From Megaustenia siamemsis (Eukaryota; Mollusca; Gastropoda; Stylommatophora; Ariophantidae): 64,000 bases of DNA. The position numbers and the translations under genes are program-made. The notes below the pieces were generated by a model, which saw nothing but the letters and a program-made list of their open reading frames with translations, was not told the DNA's origin and did no database searches. The stretch covers positions 46,671,986-46,735,985 of the forward strand of contig JAVIAB010000051.1 of NCBI GenBank assembly GCA_032433765.1, written 5' to 3'. Of the stretch, positions 12,195-22,504 are shown piece after piece (position 1 is the stretch's first letter; the number at the start of each line of letters is the position of its first letter).

Positions 12195-12463
12195 AGAGCC
12201 GCGATAGCTCAGCGGTTAGTGAACTGGACTAGAAAGGACCAGGGGTAGGGTTCGACCGCAACCAACGGGTTCCGGGTTCACCCAGCCTTTAATGGATACC
12301 AGATTTTTTTTCTGGGAAAGTGAAGCGGCACGGGCGTAATACCGACCACGTTACCCCAAAAATCATGTGCCGAAGGTCTGTAAAATGTATGGTCACTAAC
12401 ACCATATTCTCTATACGCCACTTGGCGTGACGGGGTACTTAACTTTTTTTTTTTTTTTTTTTT
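12195..12463 (+). mobile_element. SINE-1, full-length copy with target duplication
   Basis: tRNA-derived head with A box TAGCTCAGCGGTTAG near 12205 and a B-box-like GGGTTCGACCGCA near 12248. The SINE-1 body includes TTCTGGGAAAGTGAAGCGGC, GAAGGTCTGTAAAATG and CGCCACTTGGCGTGACGGGG, and ends in a T-rich tail. The nine bases GTTTTGTCT occur on both sides (12186-12194 and 12464-12472), within a (GTTTT)n run on the left. That supports insertion by LINE-type retrotransposition. Confidence 0.85.
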
Positions 12464-12701
12464 GTTTTGTCTGGACTGGGATAAAATGTGAGCAGCTGCA
12501 ACACTGGAAAAATCAACAGAAGGAAAAATAGATTGAAAACTGAGAAAAAGACAGAGAGTATAAAAATGACACCCGAGTAGTCTTTGTAGAATTGATGAAC
12601 AATTGTATACATAAAGTCGTAAAAAGAGAGATTATCTCATACGACCTTAGGCACTGCACTTGGTGAGGATGGTGGATGGCGTTGTGTGAAAAATAAATAT
12701 A

Positions 12702-12967
12702 GTAAAAAAAAAAGTAAAGTAACCCCGTCACGCCAAGTGGCGGCGTATAGAGAATATGGTGTTATTGACCATACATTTTACAGACCTTCGGCACATGATT
12801 TTTGGGGTAATGTGGTCGATTTTAAGCCCATGCCGCTTTACTTTTCCAGAAAAAAATCCGGTACCCATTTAATTCTGGGTGAACCCGAAAGCCGTCGATT
12901 GGGATCGAACCCTACCCCTTGTCCTTTGTAGTCCAGTTCACTAACCACTGAGCTATCGCGGCTCCCC
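12702..12967 (-). mobile_element. SINE-1, full-length copy, minus strand
   Basis: Reverse-complement SINE-1: head at 12943-12966 (CTGAGCTATCGCGGCT reads as the A-box side), B-box side GGGATCGAACCC near 12900, and tail CCCGTCACGCCAAG at 12724. A candidate target duplication GAAAAATAAAYATA lies at 12688-12701 and 12968-12981, with one difference. It faces the plus-strand copy at 12195-12463, 240 bases away. Confidence 0.85.
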
Positions 12968-13330
12968 GAAAAATAAACATAATTCCACATTAATACAAAC
13001 GTCACGTTGTAAAAAAATGTATATATATATATATATATATATCCACATTAATACATACAAAACAGCGAACAATTATATATAATTCCACATTAATATAAAC
13101 ATATATATATATATATATATGGCCCTTTTCGTCTTGTCAGACGGTCTAGTGGAGGCTATTACGTATTTTTTGAGGTATTGTTTTTGCCGAACAGCTTCTC
13201 TCGTGGCTAATTCTACCAATGTTTGACAAACACACGCGGTCACATAATGAACAGTGAATATATAAACATCACGTAGCAATTATTATATATAATTCCACAT
13301 TAAAACAAACATCAAGCTGTAACAATTATA
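12968..13330 (-). mobile_element. LINE family H 3' tail within TA-rich repeats
   Basis: Minus strand 13125-13255 matches the H tail at 19100-19240: CATTATGTGACCGCGTGTGT, AACATTGGTAGAATTAGCCA and CTAGACCGTCTGACAAGACG, then (TA)n at 13100-13121. The zinc-finger coding part is mostly lost. On both sides ATAATTCCACATTAATACAA-type units recur (12980, 13079, 13289, partial at 13041), separated by (TA)n tracts. The H tail therefore sits inside an irregular TA-rich array. Confidence 0.7.
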
Positions 13331-13334
13331 TATC

Positions 13335-13585
13335 TATCTATTGTCCTTTCGAGCCGAAGACGGCACATAGGGCAGAACCACAATCTCAAAAACAAAAACC
13401 TTGCGTGCCAAAATGGCACATATTGCCGAGATCACTGCTTCTAAAAACTATGGTTCTGTTTCCATAACAATACTTTTTACAATGACAGCTTGTCAAGCCA
13501 TCGATCAACCTCCTTAGTCGCCTCTTACGACATGCTTGGAAGGACACAGTGTCACTATTCTTTACTCATAATGAGGCCCCGGTAA
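13335..13585 (-). repeat. Dispersed repeat J, copy 1
   Basis: About 240 bases matching 23955-24235 in reverse orientation. On the minus strand it starts TACCGGGGCCTCATTATGAG and ends GTCTTCGGCTCGAAAGGACA. The reading frame open in the other copy is broken here by TAG/TGA near its start, so it is not a conserved coding sequence. Its first ten bases resemble the end of repeat F. Confidence 0.75.
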
Positions 13586-13889
13586 TTTTGGAGGTAAGAT
13601 ATCAAGATATGATGATATATGCAGGTGTGCTGATCGTAATCGTGTATTGTTCTGCATGACAAGTGCAATCACTTTACTATGCAGATCACAGTTGAGATGG
13701 AATGAGCATATAATCGAATCATTGTCTGTAAAAATGTTTTTTAAAGTATTTTTTATAATAATTTAAACAAAAAAATATTAGCTACAGAAAGAACAGATAA
13801 AGGACAACTAAAACACTTTTTGTATCAATCCTGATAGTTAACAAGTATTTCTATCAAACATTCAGTCTGATACAGCAAGTCTGTCGAAT

Positions 13890-14320
13890 GTGTTGTTCTG
13901 TGAGAATATATTTTGTATACAAAATAAAATGGCACTATCCAGAAGAGACCATTTCGCAAAAGCAGCTTCACTGCAACAGCTTCTTCCTCATCTGTTGGTC
14001 AACGATGCGTACAGCGATGCCAGTACTTCTGCAGACACTTCAGTGCTAGAAGGTAGGGCCATCATCCGTCTTCCAGCTTGTGTTTGTAGAAAGTGACGAC
14101 AGTACGGGGCAACAGATCATCGCTTTAACCTTTCCTTCCTCTAGAAAACATAATACACCTCTAATTGTTTCCATCATTGCTAATAAGTGGACAATATCAT
14201 TTAAATTGGAGGATACACCAGGTTCAAAACCTTCAACAGCATATGGGCTGGAAGCGATTAGCGACTCATAGCTGATTGCTTGCATCAGAATCGCAGAATC
14301 TGGACCATTCAAGATCTCAT
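13890..14320 (+). other. Unrecognised exon-like stretch
   Basis: A 68-codon frame (13890-14096) includes MALSRRDHFAKAASLQQLLP, followed in another frame by a 63-codon stretch (14080-14271) with STGQQIIALTFPSSRK. The composition looks more coding-like than the flanks, and GAAGGTAGGG at 14049 could serve as a splice donor. I recognise no family. It may be an old gene or element fragment, or chance. Confidence 0.2.
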
Positions 14321-14569
14321 TACAGCTACCAATAGTAGACCTGGAAACAGACTAACCAATCTGGTCAAGCAAGCATCGATCAAAGAAGGGAGGTAATCTT
14401 GTAAGCAAAAATTATCTGATCAAGTTGGATGTATTGGTCCAAAAGTATCGGATGTTGCAATAAACAGTAAGACAACTCATCTATGCCATGTAACGACTTT
14501 TTGAAACAATGCGATGAAGAAGACTTGTTGGAGGAACACAGCAGGAGAAGAGAATTCACCGACTTGGAG

Positions 14570-14750
14570 CAATAAGACAATATCCGAACATCGATTATAC
14601 GCACACAATAAGACAATATCCGAACATCGACTACACGCACACAATAAGACAATATCCGAACATCGACTACACGCACACAATAAGACAATATCCGAACATC
14701 GACTACATGTACACAATAAGACAATATCCGAAAATCGACTACATGTACAA
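14570..14750. repeat. 36-bp tandem repeat, five copies
   Basis: Unit ACAATAAGACAATATCCGAA plus CATCGACTACACGCAC, 36 bases, so it stays in frame. A plus-strand frame of 95 codons (14514-14801) would give five 12-residue units of the type HNKTISEHRLHA, and the minus strand is also open. No function is recognised; the coding appearance probably follows from the unit being a multiple of three without stops. Confidence 0.9.
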
Positions 14751-14980
14751 AGTAACCGTTTAAAAAAAAACATAGAAGATTTTTTTTCAAAGATGATCTA
14801 GGAAGATATGAAATGTCAGTGTTTCAGAAACAAATACAATTCACATTAACATTAATTTGAATAGGACTGAAATTATAACAATAATTCACAGGATGAAACT
14901 AAATGTAGCTCTGTAGCATTTATCTTCTTTGTCTTATGGAAATGCTATAATCTGCTTCATATAAATATAAGTTCTCTTTG

Positions 14981-15360
14981 CATCATCACCATTGAGTGGC
15001 CGTCTCCTCATCGATGGTTGGCTACCATGGAGCGCATTTCGCTCTGTCTCTCAGTTCCGGATGTCATAAGCTGACTTGTCCATCATTTGATGTTACTCGT
15101 GATTGTTCGTCTTGGTCTGCCTCTGCCTCTTTTACCTTGTATTTTTCCATCCACGATTATTTTTAGTAGGCTACTGTTTATTTATTTATTTATGTGTACT
15201 TTTCGATTAATATGCAGAATATGTCTTCTTTTGTCCCACTGGTTTTCCTGAATACAAATTGGTATTCTTCTAATTCCATATTGATTTTATTCGGAGTCCT
15301 TCCTTGTATAACTTTTAGCAAGATTTTTTTACATGACTCATTAGACTTATTGTTCTAAAA
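14981..15360 (-). pseudogene. LINE family C fragment with internal deletion
   Basis: The part at 14981-15180 matches the 3' end of the C element at 35818-37095 (ATCGATGGTTGGCTACCATG, CTGCCTCTGCCTCTTTTACC on the plus strand, reading RGRGRPR on the minus). From about 15190 it jumps to the finger-region sequence (CAGAATATGTCTTCTTTTG, TTTTCCTGAATACAAATTGG) that in the larger copy lies more than 1 kb further on. The reverse-transcriptase palm is therefore deleted. Confidence 0.7.
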
Positions 15361-15444
15361 TCAGTGCATTCAAATGCAGCGAATCAATTCAGAGGAAAAG
15401 GTATGTTTGCAGCACTCGGAAAAAATGACAAATAATCAACAACA

Positions 15445-15605
15445 GAAAAAAAAACAAATAACAATATCTGGACCGAAGCTGGATCGAACCCGTACTCAGG
15501 GGCACAGCGCCTTGTCACGAAAAGCCAAACGCTAGGGAACACTGCCTCTCAGCTAACTAACTGCACCATTCTTTTTAGGCAATGCCATGAAAGTTAATGT
15601 TTTTA
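15445..15605 (-). mobile_element. tRNA-like SINE head
   Basis: On the minus strand, TTAGTTAGCTGAGAGGCAGTG (A-box side, near 15560) and GGGTTCGATCC (B box, near 15488) have tRNA-like order, though the gap is long, about 60 bases. It may derive from a tRNA with a long variable arm or contain an insertion. The body is not matched to the other families. Confidence 0.45.
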
Positions 15606-15985
15606 ATTCATTTGGTATGTATCCTGTATGGTGTATGTCGTTGCATGTGTGTGTGTGATCACTTCAATGACAAAAATCTTTTAGTGCCCGTATCATCTCT
15701 ATCTATATGTTGTCAGGTCCTACAGCTTTTCCCTTATATTTTCTTTATAATTCTTTGAATCACTCTAATTTTATATTAACTCTAATATTAAATATGAATA
15801 AAATAAATGAGTGTTTTTAAAAAATGTGATCAGGTAAAGAGCAGTATCTGGCGATAAAAAATTGTAAAAAATGGACAGGTAGCAGAGTGAGAGAAATATT
15901 GAACATCATGGTTGTCAAAGCAGCAATACTACCACATGTGGACGCTATTATATTTAAAATAAAAAACTATCTTTACGACACATAG
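15606..15985. other. No feature recognised
   Basis: AT-rich. Short matches to LINE C vocabulary around 15690-15740 are possible but too weak to claim. Confidence 0.35.
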
Positions 15986-15989
15986 TGCC

Positions 15990-16200
15990 ATTGCTGATGT
16001 ATGTCGGGGGGCAACGATAGAACCCGAGGGATAAAGACCGCTTGGTCAAGCAGTCGCCACGACGTGTGAGACTCAGGATTTTTATTTCACCCCCGATAGA
16101 AAAAAATCCTTTCTGTCTACCGCGGGCTTCGAACACCGTACGCCGGCTTTTCAGCCAGCGGAACAGTGGTTTTAGCCGCACGGCCACGCGCACATGGTTT
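15990..16200 (-). mobile_element. tRNA-like SINE, Ser/Leu-type head
   Basis: Minus strand begins GCGTGGCCGTGCGGCTAAAA, with A-box-like GTGGCCGTGCGGCTAAAAC and, after an insert that could be a long variable arm, GTGTTCGAAGCCCGCGG (B box near 16130). The body extends to GGTTCTATCGTTGCCCC near 16000. It is distinctly GC-richer than its surroundings. Class II tRNAs (Ser, Leu) have such a layout; origin from one is inference. Confidence 0.6.
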
Positions 16201-16640
16201 ATATAAATGGAGCTCTGTTATACAATAGTAACTATTCTTTTCAATTGGCAAGACAAAAACGTTAGTATGTGCAACAAAAAAACGTTAACTATTTAGTCAG
16301 TTTCATGGATTAAATTATTCTCGCTATCCCCATTCAGTTTATTATTATCCTTTATAGATATCCCGTCGTCACGTAATAAATATTCGTTTAGTGGCTGTGT
16401 ATTTGTTTTTTTTTTTTACGAAATAAGCGGTTGGCCTTGGTATTTATGAATTGTGTTTTATTTTTTCATCACTTAATGCCCACCTAATCTAATGAAAATG
16501 AATTGCGATAGAATCTAAGAAAAATAATGTCAGCGGTTCATAGTATTCGAATATGAGTTAAAAGAACTAAAGGCTTGATGACATAAGGAAAAGGGAATGA
16601 TAAGGTTGCAAGTATTGAACCAAGCAGTGGTTATGGTTCA
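16201..16640. other. No feature recognised
   Basis: AT-rich with an 11-base T run near 16406-16418. No frame or repeat noted. Confidence 0.4.
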
Positions 16641-17180
16641 GTTTATTGAACCGCGAAGGAAGCTGAAGATAAATTTATTGAATTCTGAAGACAGCTGAAT
16701 ATATGATACATTTATTTAACTCAGAGGGCAGTTGTGGATACATTTATTGAGTTCAAAGGGTAGCTGATGATAAATTTATTTAATTCAAAGGGCAGCTGAG
16801 GATAAATCTGTTGAATTCATGGGCAGCTGAGGATACATTTATTGCAATTCAGAAGGCAATTGAGGATAAGATACATTTATTGAATTCAGAGGGCAGATGC
16901 GGATAAATTTATTGAACCCAGAGTTGCTGAAAATAAAAACATTTATTTGACTAAGAGAGAAGCCGATGATGACTTTATTAAAATAAGGAGGTGGCTGATG
17001 ATGAATATCTTGAACTAAAAGGGTGGCCGAGCATGGATTTCTTCAACTAATTGCGTGGTGTGAACGCATTTATTGAATTAAGGAACACCTGAGAAGACAT
17101 TTATTAAACTGAGGAACGGCTGAGGGCATATTTACTGAACCCAGAGGACGGCTGAAGATGAATATAATGAATCAATTTGA
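16641..17180. repeat. Degenerate ~33-bp tandem repeat
   Basis: Units of the type TTCAGAGGGCAGCTGAGGAT followed by AAATTTATTGAA recur about 15 times. Spacing varies between 30 and 40 bases, and decay increases rightwards (for example AAGGAACACCTGAGAAGACA near 17083). An old minisatellite. Confidence 0.8.
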
Positions 17181-17580
17181 ACAACGGTGGTAAAGTTTGC
17201 ATTGTGCTGAGGTTATGGAAATCAATAGCCAGTTGTGTTAAGTTTAAGAAACCAGGATGGCGCTGAGAATGTGTATACGGAAAGTGTATGGGAGATCAAA
17301 GATAAGTGTTTGATTTGTGTTCAATGATTTGTTGAAAATATGTTAATGAAACAACCAAGAAAAGGAGGAATCATTAAATCAAGACTACATTTAAGGATGA
17401 GTTTACGGACCTTTGAGAGTTATGACAAAAAAAACTGTCTGAGAACCACTGCTCTAGCACGACAAGGGAGCTTAAAAAATAGACTACAACTTCGCGGAAT
17501 CGGAAAACAGAGTTAACTGGCACGAGAACAAGTGATCTGCTGTGACGTTGATAAACCAGCAGTCCATTGATCTCGTCTGT
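17181..17580. other. No gene recognised
   Basis: Unassigned sequence. A 94-codon minus-strand frame spans 17374-17658 without a known motif. Confidence 0.35.
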
Positions 17581-17584
17581 TGCC

Positions 17585-17885
17585 TCATAAAGACGCGTGA
17601 CGTCCGACTTCAGAGTAGGGCCCACCAGAAAAAAAAAGCCAATTTTCGGAACAACCACCCAGGAGACCGCACATTTTCTCGGTTATTATGTCAGGCTCCA
17701 GACTACTTGCTAGAAACGGTCCCTGGCCATTCGGCCGAGGCCTCCAGAAATATATCGGTGTCGAAACTGGAGAGTCGGCCTGGGAGAAGGCGTTAACTGA
17801 TTGTAAGCTGGCTTGTGACGTCACAGGGACAATAAATATTGCACGCGACTCTTCCAGAACGGGAGTAGATGTCACGGGAAAATAG
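17585..17885. other. GC-richer island with a perfect CRE palindrome
   Basis: This 300-base block stands out from its AT-rich flanks and has frames of 65-96 codons open on both strands, none recognisable. GTGACGTCAC (17815-17824) is a full cAMP-response-element palindrome, and AATAAATATTG follows at 17831. It could be a promoter or a fragment of an unrecognised element. Confidence 0.35.
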
Positions 17886-18750
17886 CTACAATGAGTGAAT
17901 AGTTCTCTTTGTGTAATGGAGTTACGTTCTCATTTGAGGAGACATTGCAATGAGCGAAATAAATTGATGAGTAGACGAAGAGAAGACGACAGACAGCAAA
18001 GAAATTGATGGCGAGAAATTTCTGAGTCCCGGTAGTAATGAGGGATGAAAGAGTAAATATCAGATGCGTGATAGGGAATATTATTGATGAGGGGAGACGT
18101 TGACAGTCACCGCTACATATCATGACGGGGTGTGTGTTATTTCTATTATTAAGTTACTTATGCAGCCAAAATGATTTCCAGATTGAGATCGTCTGTGGTA
18201 ATAGCTCTATCTATCTATCTACAGCTTCCTCTTGATAAGCTATTTCTTGCAATCTTTTGATTATGGAGTATCGATGATCTTATTTACATTAGACAGCAAA
18301 ATGATTAAACATCTGCGATGTGTTTTCATTGATATATGATCTAGAGTTAATGTCTATTTTTTCGAATATCTTCCTGATGCTGTGAACTTCGTGCACAGTT
18401 CCAAGATCCTGCAGTGAAATTGACAAGGAGACCGAATGGCAACTGATGTAGTGTAATAATGACAGCTATATAAACACGACTAAGGGTAAAGTATTAACTA
18501 TCAAACAATACGAAAATATTGATCATAATAAATCATAAAATGAGAAGTAGTTAAATCGATATACGATTTGTTTATATTTCAAGCTAAATAATAAATTAAC
18601 TAAGATATTTCGTAAAGTTGAGGAAACGTATAACAATAATTAGTGATATAATTAGTAGCAAATAAAAAGAGATGACACATTATTAGACCACAGTTAAGTA
18701 ACTCAAACTTGTTTTTGTTCTCTATTCTCTTTCTCGATGTTGCAGGAAAA
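17886..18750. other. No gene recognised
   Basis: Unassigned, apart from a short CTAT repeat at 18206-18221. Confidence 0.4.
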
Positions 18751-18754
18751 TGTC

Positions 18755-19236
18755 AAAATATATATATATTATGTTGATGCTCAGATGTCGAAGACTAAGA
18801 TGGCTGGGGCACTTCCAGCGAATGGAAGAAAAACACATCCCCAAGCAAATACTATATGGTGAACTAATATTTGGAAAAAGACAAGTCGGCACTCCTAAAT
18901 CACGATATAGAGATATCTGTAAATCATCTCTGAATGACTTCTCCATCTGTTAAAATGACTGGTAACATCTGGCAAGTGATATTTATTATGGAGAGCATGT
19001 ATACGGAATGGTACAACCTCATTTGAGACTGTGCTAAAGCAAAACCTAGAAGAGAAAAGACTCATGAAAAAGGAGGGAGAACCCTGTGGATCAGTGGGCC
19101 TCACTTGTTCATTATGTGACCGCGTGTGTTTGTCAAACATTGGTAGAATTAGCCACGATAGAAGCTGCTCGACAAAAATAAAACCTAACAAAAAATACAC
19201 AATAGCCTCAACTAGACCGTCTGGCAAGACGAAAAG

Positions 19237-19240
<4 letters not shown>
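18755..19240 (+). pseudogene. LINE family H C-terminus with zinc finger
   Basis: Frame from about 18774 reads RLRWLGHFQRMEEKHIPKQ, ILYGELIFGKRQ and SRYRDICKSSLNDF, the standard tail of a large non-LTR retrotransposon family. After a stop at 18951 another frame gives TCSLCDRVCLSNIGRISHDR plus SC, a CxxC...H...C finger that ends these proteins. So the tail is present with at least one frameshift, and the endonuclease and palm are absent. The 3' end CTAGACCGTCTGGCAAGACG runs straight into (TA)n. Related tails are at 12968-13330 and 45480-45840. Confidence 0.8.

Positions 19241-19311
<71 letters not shown>
19238..19311. repeat. (TA)n microsatellite at LINE H end
   Basis: About 36 TA units immediately after the LINE H 3' end. 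The other two H tails also end at (TA)n, so the microsatellite is probably the element's own tail, expanded. Confidence 0.9.
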
Positions 19312-19312
<1 letters not shown>

Positions 19313-19860
19313 AGATACCACCTATTCCTTAGTTGTACTGTAATTTGCTGGTCTGAAACCTCTTAGCATTTCCTTATCTTATTCATATCATAGGACACAA
19401 TGAACTCATGATGTCCATCATTTATTATTTATTTATTACGTGAATACCTATTTACATATTTAACCCTGCTATACATACATTATGGGTTCCTGTATTGTCT
19501 AAGCGTGTTTTCATTCTCCCAACCTGTTTTTGTTGTGTATTCCCAACGCAAGTTTGCTATTATATTTTACTCTTATCTCTTGCCCGATGATAAATACTGC
19601 CCAATCCATATCTCGAGGATGTAAGACCAATTGTTCCGCTTTTATCGTTCTATCGTTATTTATCTTTATCGTTCATTCTAATTTGATCGTGTGGTTTATT
19701 ATGCCTCTTTATATTCAAGTAATTTTATTGAAAATCTTGTAATATTGTTTAACTACCTACTTGTATCAAAACCTTTTATTGATTTCCTTCTCCAGTCATG
19801 TAATTATTTTACATGTTTTTATTTTAATTTCGCACATGCACACACACATTTAAATATACC
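19312..19860. other. No gene recognised
   Basis: AT-rich, pyrimidine-biased sequence with several short hydrophobic frames and no motif. Confidence 0.4.
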
Positions 19861-19861
19861 A

Positions 19862-20215
19862 GCATCATCATCAAGTACTATGCCTGCAGCCGTAGGTGAT
19901 CATGTCTCTCCACAACTTCCAATCTCGACAATTTTTTTTATAATTTCTGTTGCTGACCTTATGCCAAGCCATTCTCTTAAGTTGTCTGCTGTCTTTTATC
20001 TTTGCTTCCCTCTACCTTTTCCTCCCTCAATTTTCCCAGTTGTCACAATATATTCCAGCTGTTCCGTTCACAATACAAAGCCCAGAAAATGATGAATGTT
20101 TCATCCTAAAATTGAAAAATAGACTCTCAGTTTGCTTTGCCATCTTTCAAACGTTTTCATTCTTCATCTTAGCTGTCCATTGTATTCTCAACATTTATAC
20201 ATATATGAGGTATAT
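19862..20215 (-). pseudogene. LINE family B1 3' end
   Basis: Minus-strand copy of the B1 tail: CATCATCATCAAGTACTATG at the 3' end, GTAGGTGATCATGTCTCTCC, and CAGCTGTTCCGTTCACAATA, matching the reverse complement of 30490-30746. It is truncated before the palm. Plus-strand frames here (19691-20225) are shadows. Confidence 0.75.
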
Positions 20216-20225
20216 TAAAATATAA

Positions 20226-20228
<3 letters not shown>

Positions 20229-20284
<56 letters not shown>
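20229..20284. repeat. (TA)n tract, left side
   Basis: About 24 TA units (20229-20275) directly left of a SINE-1 copy; a matching tract lies on the right. Confidence 0.9.
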
Positions 20285-20285
<1 letters not shown>

Positions 20286-20552
20286 AGTAAAAGTAAAAAA
20301 GTGTAAAGTACCCCCGTCACGCCAAGGCTCGTATAGGGAAATATGGTGTTAGTGACCCTATATTTTACAGACCTTCAGCACATGATTTTTGGGGTAATAT
20401 GGTCGGTATTACGCCCGTGCCGCTTTACTTTCCCAGAAAAAAAAATCGGTGCCCATTTAAGGCTGGGTGAACCCGGTAGCCGTCGGTTGGGATCGAACCC
20501 TACCTCTTGTCCTTTGTAGTCCAGTTCACTAACAACTGAGCTATCGCGGCTA

Positions 20553-20554
<2 letters not shown>
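20285..20554 (-). mobile_element. SINE-1 copy inserted in (TA)n
   Basis: Near full-length SINE-1 on the minus strand: tail AGTACCCCCGTCACGCCAAG at 20308, body GGTCGGTATTACGCCCGTGC at 20401, B-box side GGGATCGAACCC at 20489, head CTGAGCTATCGCGGCTACC at 20536. Both flanks are (TA)n, so the target duplication is hidden in the microsatellite. Confidence 0.85.

Positions 20555-20624
<70 letters not shown>
20555..20624. repeat. (TA)n tract, right side
   Basis: About 34 TA units, the continuation of the microsatellite interrupted by SINE-1. Confidence 0.9.
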
Positions 20625-20737
20625 CGTATAATAAAATACTTTTTCACAGATCGCAAACAACTTGTAATAAAAACTAAAGATAATATATAAGAACGCAGGA
20701 AATGTTAATCAAGTAATACTTGTATGTCTGTCACAGT

Positions 20738-20770
20738 GTGAGTGTGTGTGCGCGCGCGTGCACGTGTGTG

Positions 20771-20802
<32 letters not shown>
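20738..20802. repeat. (GT)n with GC interruption
   Basis: Alternating GTGTGTGCGCGCGCGTGCAC then (GT)n; purine-pyrimidine alternation throughout, which can favour Z-DNA. Confidence 0.85.
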
Positions 20803-21049
20803 GAGAGGGGGAAGAAAAAAAAGAGTAGGGGGGGGGGCTGAGGCTTGATTTATCATTTCCTGTTTTCCTATTTGTAGTCAATGTTTTCGTTTTTTTTTTC
20901 AGTTCAACCAAAATTGTTGATTTCATCCACCATTTTACTTATGTAAATTTTAAGCTTTAATTTCAGCTTTGATGATATATGTTGATGTAAGAACATGATT
21001 TTGTAATACATTTTGAATTATTATTTTCTCTTATTATTATCTTGATGCT

Positions 21050-22058
21050 ATTTGTTCACATCACATCACATTTATAGTTGACAACATCAATCATCACAGA
21101 CTTCTCATTTATATTATAAATCACAATCATATTTATTGATTTCTAATTCTTGGCACGTGATACATAACAGTGGATGCACTTCTCTTGAAATTAATCGTTC
21201 CTTAATTCTGGACGTTCAGAGGTTTACCATCGATGATTATTAAACAGTCCATAAGTGCGTATTATACATTCAATCTCTCTATCAACTTAGTTACGATTAT
21301 AAGAAATATGAAGCACAACTTGGAAATTCTCAAAACACTTTCACAACTAAATTCATATGTTCTAATTTTCTTGTTCTGTCTTACTAAAGCTCAACTAATT
21401 GCTTAAGTCACTGATATCTTTACTACTCTCTAGTCTGTTCCTTAATAACTTGTCAACTAACTTAAAACTACAAACTTGAAGATTCCTAACTTCTTAACTA
21501 ACTTCTCTTGACTAAACTTCTTAACTTGCGGTCTAACTTTCTTAGTCTAGATTTCTGACTTAACTTGCCTTAGTCTAAACTTAACTTCAAACCTATTGTG
21601 TCGATGGTTATATAATCCACCACACTTCTGCGCGTGGAATATATGTAGCCAATGAAATTGTCGCAAAGTGACAACTTGCAACCTCTCCGATCACTTGGAG
21701 TCCACACTCATGAACTACTGTTAAATCCCATCTCAGAATTTACAACAAGTTATTTTCGTGACTTCCCTATAGCCTCTGGTCATTTTTAACTTCTCGTGAG
21801 TTTCAAAATAATGATTACTTCATGACTTTGACCTGTCCTGGTAGTTGTTTGTCAAACTATTTATCGGACGGTCAAGAGCCAGGCGTTCACCTCATGCGCT
21901 ATTTATCCCCATTTCCACAACAACCTGCTTGGAAAATGTCCATACTCTAAATTTATATGTCCAGTATAATTCTACCTTTCCTTTATCCCCACTTTAGTCC
22001 TCGGCTTCGTTCACTATCCCCTATGAACTTTCCATGAGCATAACTTGTTATTCTGTCA
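21050..22058 (-). mobile_element. LTR-like repeat, copy 2 (inverted)
   Basis: Reverse-complement match to 1-1095: TCATGACTTTGACCTG-type sequence near 21820, CCAATGAAATTGTCGCAAAG near 21650, TTGGCACGTGATACATAA near 21152. On the minus strand TATATAA (21614-21608) precedes AATAAA (21137-21132) by about 475 bases. The first copy has the same order, so both signals predate the duplication. No coding region adjoins it. It is diverged from copy 1 by many substitutions and small gaps, so the two are old, independent insertions or an old inverted duplication. Confidence 0.6.
21608..21614 (-). promoter_or_regulatory. TATA box of LTR-like copy 2
   Basis: TATATAA on the minus strand at the place equivalent to 493-500 in copy 1, just before CACAATAGG, which is shared by both copies. 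Confidence 0.4.
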
Positions 22059-22500
22059 CTAATACTGATGATCTCTATCATATGTTACTGTCATTGTCTA
22101 ATAAGAAATGGGTACCGGCTAAGTTACCTGCCTCATTCTTTCATTCACCTTTCCTGTTGCATTACATATGCATATGTTTTACATATATACATATGTTTTT
22201 GCCATTCTTATTTGTCTATTTACTTACTTCTCATCTTTTTCACTACTTGCTCTAGGTTAAATATATCTGCTAATTATAGTCTTGGACTCATTTCATGGAG
22301 CAACTACAACGTCAAAGATAATTACACAGAGGAAAATCATTTTACCAACGATTTTATATGTTATTACAGTGACGTTTAATACTTCCCTACTCTGCGCTAT
22401 GTTGCAGATGAAATTGTTTAACTTTTTATACACGAGATGTTTTGTAAACAAGTGCAACTGATGAAATGATACGTTATTTCTAAGAAATTGAAATCGATAT
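22059..22500. other. Unassigned, with a short dispersed block
   Basis: 22103-22166 resembles 1328-1392 in the same orientation. Overlapping frames of 73 and 103 codons (22034-22379) are hydrophobic or AT-driven and not recognised. Confidence 0.4.
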
Positions 22501-22504
22501 AGTT

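Noticed and set aside
12205..12260. Functional tRNA gene
   Set aside because: A and B boxes are present but the cloverleaf is imperfect and the sequence continues into a repeated SINE body found several times in the window.
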